From Clostridia bacterium (GTDB lineage Bacteria > Bacillota > Clostridia > Oscillospirales > CAG-272): DNA of 11,638 nt. Shown one piece after another: positions 1 through 5,900 of the stretch. Under the pieces are notes generated by a model that saw nothing but the letters and a program-made list of their open reading frames with translations, made no database searches and was not told the origin of the DNA. Both the position numbers and the translations under genes were made by a program. Location: positions 1-11,638 of the forward strand of contig JAFTHJ010000023.1 of assembly GCA_017457465.1 (NCBI GenBank). The letters are read 5' to 3'. How positions within the stretch are numbered: the stretch's first letter is position 1; each line of letters begins with the position of its first letter.

Positions 1-2
1 CA

Positions 3-3000
3 TTCTCGCTGACCTCGTGCGGAGGTGATGAAAATATCTACACAAAGGACGATGTTAATTCCCTCATAGCAGAGCTCGAAGCGGCATTGACGGAAAAGGC
101 AACGGAAAACGAAGCGGCAATTACCGAACTGAAAGCGGAATACACCGCTAAAGTCGCAGAGCTGGAAAAGGCTAATAGCGATAATGAAAGTGCTATCGCA
201 ACGCTGAATGCTTCGTACACCGCTAAAGTGGCAGAATTAGAGGCAACAGATAAAACGAATGCTGATGCACTTACCGCACTTAGAACTGAATACGAAGCAG
301 ACCTTGCCGAGTTGCAGAATGCAGATAACGGGAATACGGCGGCAATTGATAGCTTGACCTCTACGTACGAAAGCAAGGTTGCGGAACTTGTAGCAGTAGA
401 TAAGGCTAATGCCGATGCACTTGCCACACTTACAACTGAATACGAAGCTGACCTTGCTGAACTACAGAAAGCAGACGGTGAGAACAAGGCGGCGATTGAG
501 AGCTTAACCTCTACATATGAAAGCAAGGTTGCAGAGCTTGAAGCAAGTGACAAAGTAAATGCTGATGCTCTTGCCGCACTCAGAACTGAATACGAAGCAG
601 ACCTTGCGGAACTACAAAAGGCAGACGGCGAGAACAAGGCGGCAATTGAGAGCTTAACCTCTACATACGAAAGCAAGGTTGCAGAGCTTGAAGCAAGCGA
701 CAAGGCGAATGCTGACGCTCTTGCCGCACTCAGAACTGAATACGAAGCAGAGCTTGCGAAACTGCAGAAGGCTGACGCAGATAATACGGCGGCAATTGAG
801 AGCTTAACCTCTACATACGAAAGCAAGGTTGCAGAGCTTGAAGCAAGTGACAAAGCAAACGCCGATGCTCTTGCGGCTCTTGACGCAGAATACAAAACCA
901 AGGTTGCAGAGTTGAATTCTGCAATAACCGCAAACACGGCAAAAATCTCGGCTCTTGAATCAACGCTTGAAAGCGATATAGCTGAAATTGATGCTACGTA
1001 CAATGCAAAAATCGCAAGTATTGAAGCGCTTATTACGGCTCTTCAAGAAACTGATGCGGACAACGTTACGAGAATCGCAGCTCTTGAAGCACAGATAACC
1101 GAGTTGCTATCCAAGCACGAGCACGTTTTTGGAATTTGGATAGATTGTGATGGGATTTTTGAACACGCGATTGCATACAGAATGTGTAAAGAATGTAAAG
1201 AGCTCGAATGGCGCGGCGAGTGCATAACCCATACCTTTGATATTGTAACCACACTCCCGACTTGCACGGAAAAAGGATATGATACAAACACGTGCATAGT
1301 ATGTGGATACGTAGAGATCAACAACTACACAGACGTTATACCACATACATACGCAACCGTAACAACCGCTCCCACTTGTACGGCAAAAGGCTATGACACA
1401 AACACCTGCTCCGTTTGCGGTTTCGTAGCAATTGATAATTATACCGATGTTGTTCCCCACGCCTTTGTCGTAGTAACAACCCCTCCCACGTGTACGCTTC
1501 AAGGCTATGACACGAAAACTTGTTCTGTCTGCGCACTTGTTGAAGTGGATAACTATACAAACACCGTATCACATACATATAGTGATAAATATTCATTCGA
1601 TGCCTCGTACCACTGGTTTGATTGCTTGACTTGTGATATTCAAAAAGATGGCTATGAGGAGCATTCAATGGACGAAACCGGCAATTGCGCCGTGTGCAAT
1701 CAGCCACTTGTGCCGACGCCTGGAGTGGTGTATATGCTCTCGACTGATGGTACATATGCCGAGGTCGTTGACTATACGGGAACTGCAAAGATAATCAAAA
1801 TTGCAGACACCTACGAAGGAGTTGGTGTTACGGAAATTGGCATTTCTGCATTTTACGGAAAAGATATAACGTCGGTTATTATTCCCGATAGCGTCACCTC
1901 AATTGGCAACTCTGCGTTCGATGGTTGTGATAGCCTTATGAGCGTGACGATCGGAAGCGGCGTAACGAGAATCGGCAATTATGCGTTCCGTAAATGCACA
2001 AGCCTTACGAGCGTGAATATTGGAAACAACGTAAAGTCGATTGGTGTGGATGCGTTCAGTGGTTGCTCAAGCCTTTCGAGCGTATATATCACAGATATAG
2101 CCAAGTGGTGTGAGATTTCCTTCGGCGGCTATTACGCTTATTCTCCATATTTAGCAAACCCTGTGTTTTATGCAAAGAATCTTTATTTAAACGGAGTACT
2201 TGTGACCGAACTCGTGATTCCAAGTAGCGTTAAATCAATTAGTGATTATGCGTTTTACGGTTATGATAAACTTGAGAGTGTAGATATTCCAGATAGTGTT
2301 ACCTCGATTGGCAACTATGCGTTCCGTAAATGCACAAGCCTTACGAGCGTGACGATCGAAAGCGGGGTAACGAGGATCGGCGATTATGCGTTTGATAATT
2401 GTTCAAATCTTGCAAGTTTAATTATCCCTAATAGCGTTATCTCGGTTAATAGTTCTGCCTTCTATGGCTGCACTAAGTTGATTCAAACGGAGGGTGGCGT
2501 AAGCTATGTGGATAGATGGGCAGTTGATTTTGATGATAGTGCAGCGATTGTAGAACTTAGAAATAGTACAGTTGGTATAGCCGACACAGCTTTTTCTAAG
2601 TCGTCAAAGCTTAGGAGCATAACCATTCCTGATAGCGTCAAAAGCATAGGTAGTTTTGCGTTCTCTGGTTGCACAAGCCTTACGAGCGTGACGATCGGAA
2701 GCGGCGTAACGAGGATCGGCGATTCTGCGTTCTCTGGTTGCACAAGCCTTACGAGCGTGAGTATTCCGAATAGCGTCACCTCGATTGGCAACTATGCGTT
2801 CGATAGTTGCGATAGCCTTATGGGCGTGACGATTGGAAACAGCGTCACCTCGATTGGCAACTATGCGTTCGAAAACTGCTATAAGCTTGCAAGCATCATT
2901 GTAGATGAGGACAACACAAGCTACAAGTCCTTGAATGGAAACCTATATTCGAAAGATGGAAAAACACTTATCCGATATGCCGCAGGAAAAAATGATTCAA

Positions 3001-3230
3001 GCTTCTCGATTCCCGACGGTGTCACAACAATCAGTGATCATGCGTTTAGCTACTGTAACTGGCTATCAGAAATAATCATTTCCGAGAGTGTTACCATGAT
3101 TGGTGATAGGGCTTTCTGCGATTGTATAATCTTTATAGAATTACGATTCCATGCAATGTTGACTATATTGGATGGGCAGCATTTGAGAATTGCTACCAAC
3201 TTGACAACATATATTTTGAGTCTGATGTGA
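3..3230 (+). CDS. BspA-like leucine-rich-repeat surface lipoprotein (5' partial, frameshifted near 3' end)
   Basis: The frame is open to the left edge and its start lies outside the window. The first residues visible read FSLTSCGGDEN, the end of a lipoprotein signal peptide with a lipobox, so the mature protein should be lipidated on Cys and held on the outer face of the membrane. Domains in order: an Ala/Glu-rich coiled coil (about 60-1110) with 50-residue repeats; a Cys-rich segment (about 1150-1690) with three 38-residue 'PTCT..GYDT.TC.VC' repeats; then BspA-type LRR_5 repeats of about 23 residues ('IPDSVTSIGNYAF..C.SL.SV.I') from about 1725. Family knowledge suggests a surface adhesin or binding protein; the ligand is unknown. 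The last 35 or so residues before the 3230 stop no longer fit the LRR pattern, while another frame continues it to 3364. An internal TTG at 87 also opens this frame but is not the real start. Confidence 0.9.
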   Translation, partial: FSLTSCGGDENIYTKDDVNSLIAELEAALTEKATENEAAITELKAEYTAKVAELEKANSDNESAIATLNASYTAKVAELEATDKTNADALTALRTEYEADLAELQNADNGNTAAIDSLTSTYESKVAELVAVDKANADALATLTTEYEADLAELQKADGENKAAIESLTSTYESKVAELEASDKVNADALAALRTEYEADLAELQKADGENKAAIESLTSTYESKVAELEASDKANADALAALRTEYEAELAKLQKADADNTAAIESLTSTYESKVAELEASDKANADALAALDAEYKTKVAELNSAITANTAKISALESTLESDIAEIDATYNAKIASIEALITALQETDADNVTRIAALEAQITELLSKHEHVFGIWIDCDGIFEHAIAYRMCKECKELEWRGECITHTFDIVTTLPTCTEKGYDTNTCIVCGYVEINNYTDVIPHTYATVTTAPTCTAKGYDTNTCSVCGFVAIDNYTDVVPHAFVVVTTPPTCTLQGYDTKTCSVCALVEVDNYTNTVSHTYSDKYSFDASYHWFDCLTCDIQKDGYEEHSMDETGNCAVCNQPLVPTPGVVYMLSTDGTYAEVVDYTGTAKIIKIADTYEGVGVTEIGISAFYGKDITSVIIPDSVTSIGNSAFDGCDSLMSVTIGSGVTRIGNYAFRKCTSLTSVNIGNNVKSIGVDAFSGCSSLSSVYITDIAKWCEISFGGYYAYSPYLANPVFYAKNLYLNGVLVTELVIPSSVKSISDYAFYGYDKLESVDIPDSVTSIGNYAFRKCTSLTSVTIESGVTRIGDYAFDNCSNLASLIIPNSVISVNSSAFYGCTKLIQTEGGVSYVDRWAVDFDDSAAIVELRNSTVGIADTAFSKSSKLRSITIPDSVKSIGSFAFSGCTSLTSVTIGSGVTRIGDSAFSGCTSLTSVSIPNSVTSIGNYAFDSCDSLMGVTIGNSVTSIGNYAFENCYKLASIIVDEDNTSYKSLNGNLYSKDGKTLIRYAAGKNDSSFSIPDGVTTISDHAFSYCNWLSEIIISESVTMIGDRAFCDCIIFIELRFHAMLTILDGQHLRIATNLTTYILSLM
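9..20 (+). other. Lipobox (signal peptidase II site) of the LRR lipoprotein
   Basis: In the frame of the large lipoprotein these four codons read L-T-S-C, followed by G-G-D-E. This matches the consensus [LVI][ASTVI][GAS]C, with a flexible polar linker after the Cys. Cleavage before the Cys at 18-20 and lipidation of that Cys are inferred. The hydrophobic part of the signal peptide lies left of the window, so only the site itself can be seen. Confidence 0.75.
198..917 (+). repeat. 150-bp tandem repeats encoding a coiled coil
   Basis: Near-identical units begin at 198, 348, 498, 648 and 798, exactly 150 bp (50 codons) apart; the last one decays after about 120 bp. Each encodes 'ESLTSTYESKVAELE', 'NADALAALRTEYEA' and 'LQKADGENKAAI'-type segments with hydrophobic residues in heptad-like spacing. 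The units at 498, 648 and 798 are the most alike at the DNA level, which points to recent duplication. Copy number could therefore vary between strains, changing stalk length. Confidence 0.9.
1230..1571 (+). repeat. Three 114-bp repeats encoding CxxC units
   Basis: Three 38-codon units start at His codons at 1230, 1344 and 1458, and a degenerate fourth begins at 1572. Each has the form H-(8 or 9)-PTCT-x2-GYDT-x-TC-x2-C, so each unit offers three cysteines and a histidine. Such repeats are common in surface proteins of gut Clostridia. Metal binding or disulfide formation is plausible but not shown here. Confidence 0.85.
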
Positions 3231-3364
3231 ATGCAACTTGGAAAATGTCGGAAAGATACTGGGATGACTACAACGGATATAGTGTTTCTGTTGACGATCC
3301 GAGCACGAATGCAACTTATTTTACATCAACGTATTGCTACTATTATTGGTACAAATCATGGTAA
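3122..3364 (+). pseudogene. Displaced C-terminal end of the LRR lipoprotein, in another reading frame
   Basis: Read in this frame, the DNA encodes 'YNLYRITIPCNVDYIGWAAF', then 'ENCYQLDNIYF' and a Tyr-rich tail ending in YWYKSW and a TAA stop. This directly continues the LRR pattern left off at GDRAFCDC in the upstream frame, and the tail resembles the usual end of BspA-like proteins. Inserting one base near 3123-3126 (for example a second T, giving TGT-TAT-AAT) would restore a continuous frame. There is no slippery heptamer, so programmed frameshifting is unlikely. Either the assembly has a one-base error or the gene has lost its last repeats. It is not a separate gene; the TTG at 3122 has no ribosome binding site. 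Confidence 0.8.
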
Positions 3365-3392
3365 GAAGCAATTTAAAGCAAGGATTATAAAT

Positions 3393-3812
3393 ATGAAAGA
3401 AGAGAACAAATTGTCGCGTTTTATAATGAATATGAGGTTGTTTAAAGGAAAAAAAGAAAACCTCGGTAAAGACGGAACAACTCTTTTCAATGAATTTAAG
3501 GTTTTCGAAGAAGTTAACCAAAAGTTTGATTATTATGAACGAGCAGAAGCTGTACGAAAAGCCATTTTGGAGTTTTCCCCTCATTTTGATTCGGTGCATC
3601 TTGAAGGCGAATTAAAAGGTTTAAACATATCCGAAAACCAATGGAAAAGCATTCTTGAGGCATTAGAACAATCAAAATCTCATCTAGTAATAACAAACGA
3701 TACCGCCCACGCTGAAGACGAAAATGACGGCGATGATACACCGTCAACCGCCCCGTGCCCGTACCTATTTCTTAAAACTTTCAAAAATAAACAACATAAT
3801 CATATATTATAA
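3393..3812 (+). CDS. Hypothetical protein, 139 aa
   Basis: I do not recognise this protein. The ATG at 3393 is chosen because an AGGA sits about 8 bases upstream and the ATG comes just after the repaired end of the lipoprotein (3364). The same frame is open back to 3231, but that part overlaps the lipoprotein's C-terminal sequence. The product starts basic (residues 1-26), continues with a mixed, probably helical middle ('YYERAEAVRKAILEF', 'ENQWKSILEALEQSK'), then has an acidic stretch 'EDENDGDD' (109-115) and a Lys/His-rich tail. It has no signal peptide or membrane segment. Only 28 bases separate it from the lipoprotein and no terminator lies between them, so the two are probably co-transcribed. 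Confidence 0.6.
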   Translation: MKEENKLSRFIMNMRLFKGKKENLGKDGTTLFNEFKVFEEVNQKFDYYERAEAVRKAILEFSPHFDSVHLEGELKGLNISENQWKSILEALEQSKSHLVITNDTAHAEDENDGDDTPSTAPCPYLFLKTFKNKQHNHIL

Positions 3813-3836
3813 CCTTGGATAGAAGCCAAGGAAACC

Positions 3837-3875
3837 GAGCTTACGGACTAACACTCCGTAGGCTCTTTTTATTTT
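3837..3875 (+). terminator. Intrinsic terminator after the lipoprotein unit
   Basis: GAGCTTACGGA (3837-3847) pairs with TCCGTAGGCTC (3855-3865) across a 7-base loop, with one G-U pair, and is followed by TTTTTATTTT. A second small hairpin, CCTTGG (3813-3818) with CCAAGG (3826-3831), lies directly before it. This ends transcription from the left and makes a TTG start at 3815 for the next gene implausible. Confidence 0.85.
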
Positions 3876-3913
3876 CAAAACACAAGAAAGGAGGCTCGAC
3901 ACGAAACCTCATA

Positions 3914-4237
3914 ATGACAAAATTCAAAAACGACACGGAAGTGTCAAAATATGCTTTGGAGTCAGACTTACCGACAGAGCTCCGCACGCGACTCTCTCAC
4001 TCGGCGTTACTTGTCGGGACAGTTCGGGACGGTATACCGTCAGCGCGGGCATGCGTCATCCTCTTGGGAACAGAGAAGGAGCACGACGAGATACTGCGCG
4101 AATATCAGCTAAGCGACGCGCTACCCGAAGATAGTGAGGATTTCACGGTGGACGGTACGATCTGGAGGAGGCAGACCTACATTCTCGATGACGCAGGTGA
4201 CGGCATAATCTGCTTCTATCCGCTATCGCCTCGCTGA
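3914..4237 (+). CDS. Hypothetical protein, 107 aa
   Basis: Not recognised with confidence. The ATG at 3914 is preferred. The frame is open from 3815, but that part runs through a terminator hairpin. The strong AAAGGAGG (3887-3894) lies 19 bases before the ATG, unusually far, and no NTG start in this frame falls between them. The product is soluble, with 'EVSKYALESDLPTELRTRL' near the N-terminus, a hydrophobic strand 'ACVILLGTE', then 'DGTIWRRQTYILDDAGDGII' at the end. The 'P-EL-' start and 'Y-ILDD-GD' end loosely recall DUF960, a small family found in SCC cassettes. That is a weak resemblance by eye only. It precedes the HU-like gene by 181 bases and may share its transcript. Confidence 0.65.
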   Translation: MTKFKNDTEVSKYALESDLPTELRTRLSHSALLVGTVRDGIPSARACVILLGTEKEHDEILREYQLSDALPEDSEDFTVDGTIWRRQTYILDDAGDGIICFYPLSPR

Positions 4238-4418
4238 AAATTTCACACGCTCTCACACGTTCACGCCCGCCCTATACAGAGGTGATGCCCCCGCCTTAAA
4301 CGTGGCGAGAGGGCACAAAAAAGCACCGAGCGCGGCACGGCACTCGGCACAAAGCAAGACGGGAGCGAACAGCTACACGCAGTTCGCCCCGATATACATC
4401 AAAAAGGAGTAAATCAAT
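4238..4418 (+). other. Intergenic leader before the HU-like gene
   Basis: This 181-base gap has no credible promoter. It contains a GC-rich dyad with CCGAG (about 4328-4332) facing CTCGG, and a CGGCAC motif repeated three times between 4332 and 4352. A longer hairpin, GGGAGCGAAC against GTTCGCCCC (about 4361-4390), has a single bulged A and lies just before the AAGGAG ribosome binding site of the HU-like gene (4404-4409). It may control translation of that gene, but nothing identifies it as a known riboswitch. Confidence 0.3.
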
Positions 4419-4823
4419 ATGGAACATACTAAAACTGCAAAGAAAAAGGCAAAAGCACCCGCCCCGAAGCCCGCGAAGGTCAGGACGATAGACCAACTCA
4501 GCATAGCCCGTATCATAGCGCAGAAATTCGAGCTCAAGCTCTCGGATGTAGTCTCGATCATCGAAGAGGAGCAGAAGCTCACAATGGAATACGCTCGTAT
4601 GGGCTATAAGGTCATAAAGAAGAACTACCTCACCATAGAGAGCAAACGCTTTGACGAAAAGAAGGATTGGGTGTGTCCTCTTGATGGAAAGAAGTACACC
4701 ATTGAGCCTAAAACGCGCGTGCTCGTACGAGTCGGCGTAGGCTTCAAGAGATATATCTCGGATAAGCAAATGCCCGATAAGCTCTGCCGCTTCGTAGGCG
4801 GCGCAGTACCAAGCACGACCTAA
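4419..4823 (+). CDS. HU/IHF-fold DNA-binding protein with basic N-terminal tail (probable)
   Basis: The 134-aa product starts with a Lys/Ala/Pro tail (residues 1-20: TAKKKAKAPAPKPAK). The body then matches the HU pattern by eye: a helical start 'IDQLSIARIIAQKFELKLSD' (24-43), a second helix 'VVSIIEEEQKLTMEYARMG' ending in G-Y-K-V-I at the usual 'G..V.I' turn, 'LTIESKRF' where HU has 'FGTFEVR', a short arm 'CPLDGKKY' in the place of HU's 'NPQTGEEI' with the intercalating Pro (Pro87), and a final strand 'RVLVRVGVGFKRYI'. HU proteins bend and compact DNA and assist replication and recombination. A ribosome binding site (AAGGAG, 4404-4409) fixes the start. The family call is inferred from pattern, not a profile search. 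Confidence 0.55.
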   Translation: MEHTKTAKKKAKAPAPKPAKVRTIDQLSIARIIAQKFELKLSDVVSIIEEEQKLTMEYARMGYKVIKKNYLTIESKRFDEKKDWVCPLDGKKYTIEPKTRVLVRVGVGFKRYISDKQMPDKLCRFVGGAVPSTT

Positions 4824-4830
4824 AAGAGAA

Positions 4831-4857
4831 AAAGTAGCTTTGCGGCTACTTTTTTTT
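4831..4857. terminator. Bidirectional terminator between convergent genes
   Basis: AAAGTAGC (4831-4838) pairs with GCTACTTT (4845-4852) around a 6-base loop, flanked by an A-run on the left and eight T's on the right, so it can act in both directions. The TAG stop of the minus-strand gene (4846-4848) lies inside the right arm of the stem. Confidence 0.85.
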
Positions 4858-5748
4858 GCTTGTTTTTTTAATTAGCTTAATTGCGTCAAAGATAGCTATA
4901 CGATCTGCCGTAATGCTATTTATTATGTCATATAAATCTTGATGCCCAAAGCATTTTGGGTCTGCATCATATCGCAAAAGCTCGTCAACCTTCCTACTCG
5001 TTGCGCTCGGCTTGCAATGCTCCATAAATAGCGGAACGAAGAAACGAGAATTACAGGAGTAGTCGGCAGAGTTCGCGGTATACCACTCGGCAAATTCGAT
5101 ATAGGTGCAAGTCATAACCTTCTTAGTTCTGCGGTCTGAACGCTTAACGGCGACGAACTCTAATTTCTCGGTGGTCGCGAAGGCGTATATGCTCTTCCAT
5201 AGCTCTCTCTCCTCATCGGTGAAGGAATAGCACGGGAGCTTTGAGTAGAGATGACGCAAAAACTTGTCATCATCAAGTAATCCGTCATAGTCGAAGGCTT
5301 TAAGCTCCTTTTTTATGATAGCGTCATAGCGACTATGGCGGTAATTCCTATTTTTGCTCTTGGCGGTGCAAGCGTGAGTGTAATGATCTTCAAAGGTATG
5401 CTCATCTGCCTTAACGCGCTTCGTAGTCTTAATGCCGTGAGTGTAGTACTGCTCGTAGTATTCTGCAACGCAAGCATAGAGTCTATGAGAAAGAACATTG
5501 CTATATGGAGTGGTCTTTTTCTTATAGGTGCGCTTAGCGGCTCTGTTAGCGATACGGCGGCTAATAGCGTGCTGAACGCTTGCTTGAAGCTTCATTGAAG
5601 AAGTGGCGGCATATTGGAGAGCATTCTTGTGGTTGGCTTCCTTACCTTCAAGATAGTTCCACCACACCGTGCTCCACTTAGCCTTCTTCGCAGGAGCTTC
5701 AAATTTGACAATTTTAGAGTATATGGGCTTCTTTACACTGCGAGCCAT
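4846..5748 (-). CDS. Unknown basic 300-aa protein, divergent from the helicase
   Basis: I do not recognise this protein. It is rich in Lys, Arg and Tyr, with a very basic N-terminal third ('SRRIANRAAKRTYKKKT', residues 63-79), a His/Tyr-rich stretch 'DEHTFEDHYTHACTAKSKNR' (115-134), Trp-bearing segments 'STVWWNYLEG' and 'ELWKSIYAF', and a Lys-rich end 'KLIKKTSKKK'. It has no signal peptide or membrane segment. The charge suggests a nucleic-acid-binding protein. The start at 5748 is well supported by AAGGGGGTGATG immediately upstream and a strong promoter, leaving a very short leader. It is transcribed away from the DUF927-recombinase genes and shares their control region, so a regulator, replication accessory or cargo role is possible. 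It converges on the HU-like gene. Confidence 0.75.
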   Translation of the reverse strand: MARSVKKPIYSKIVKFEAPAKKAKWSTVWWNYLEGKEANHKNALQYAATSSMKLQASVQHAISRRIANRAAKRTYKKKTTPYSNVLSHRLYACVAEYYEQYYTHGIKTTKRVKADEHTFEDHYTHACTAKSKNRNYRHSRYDAIIKKELKAFDYDGLLDDDKFLRHLYSKLPCYSFTDEERELWKSIYAFATTEKLEFVAVKRSDRRTKKVMTCTYIEFAEWYTANSADYSCNSRFFVPLFMEHCKPSATSRKVDELLRYDADPKCFGHQDLYDIINSITADRIAIFDAIKLIKKTSKKK

Positions 5749-5769
5749 AGCATCACCCCCTTATATTCA

Positions 5770-5798
5770 AGTATAGCATATCGGGAGCAGATTTTCAA
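5770..5798 (-). promoter_or_regulatory. Sigma-A-type extended -10 promoter for the 300-aa gene
   Basis: On the minus strand TTGAAA (5798-5793) and TATACT (5775-5770) are separated by exactly 17 bases, and a TGC directly before the -10 makes it an extended -10. Each hexamer differs from consensus at one position. Transcription should begin about 15 bases before the ATG, just enough to include the ribosome binding site (5762-5756). Confidence 0.8.
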
Positions 5799-5820
5799 TA
5801 CAGTTGCACATCATTTTTCC

Positions 5821-5849
5821 AAATACTCGTATCTACAAGTATTTATACG
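5821..5849. promoter_or_regulatory. Overlapping dyads upstream of the DUF927 gene (operator or origin candidate)
   Basis: AAATACT (5821-5827) is inverted as AGTATTT (5838-5844). Interleaved with it, CGTAT (5828-5832) is inverted as ATACG (5845-5849). They lie in AT-rich DNA between the two divergent genes, 50-80 bases before the DUF927 start. I see no strong plus-strand promoter here: TTGCAC at 5804-5809 has only a poor -10 partner. The dyads could bind a regulator or the ATPase itself. Confidence 0.4.
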
Positions 5850-5900
5850 CACGCAAGCATCCCTGCGGCGTAAATAAATACAATGTAAAGGAAAAACATA

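Noticed and set aside
87..89. TTG as start of the large LRR protein
   Set aside because: The frame is open to the left edge and encodes a lipobox upstream, so this is an internal Leu codon.
38..1003. Long open frame on the minus strand (321 codons, Ser/Ala-rich)
   Set aside because: It is the antisense shadow of the 150-bp coiled-coil repeats. It has no ribosome binding site and only repeats the plus-strand periodicity.
3122..3364. Programmed ribosomal frameshift in the LRR gene
   Set aside because: The switch point has no X-XXY-YYZ heptamer or internal Shine-Dalgarno signal; a missing base explains it more simply.
3231..3392. N-terminal extension of the 139-aa protein from ATG 3231
   Set aside because: This stretch overlaps the LRR lipoprotein's displaced C-terminus and has no good ribosome binding site; ATG 3393 has one.
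3815..3913. TTG start at 3815 for the 107-aa gene
   Set aside because: It would translate through two hairpins and a terminator.
4284..4298. Mini-ORF encoding M-P-P-P as a stalling leader peptide
   Set aside because: The GAGG lies too close to the ATG, and no coupled structure or regulated operon logic is visible.
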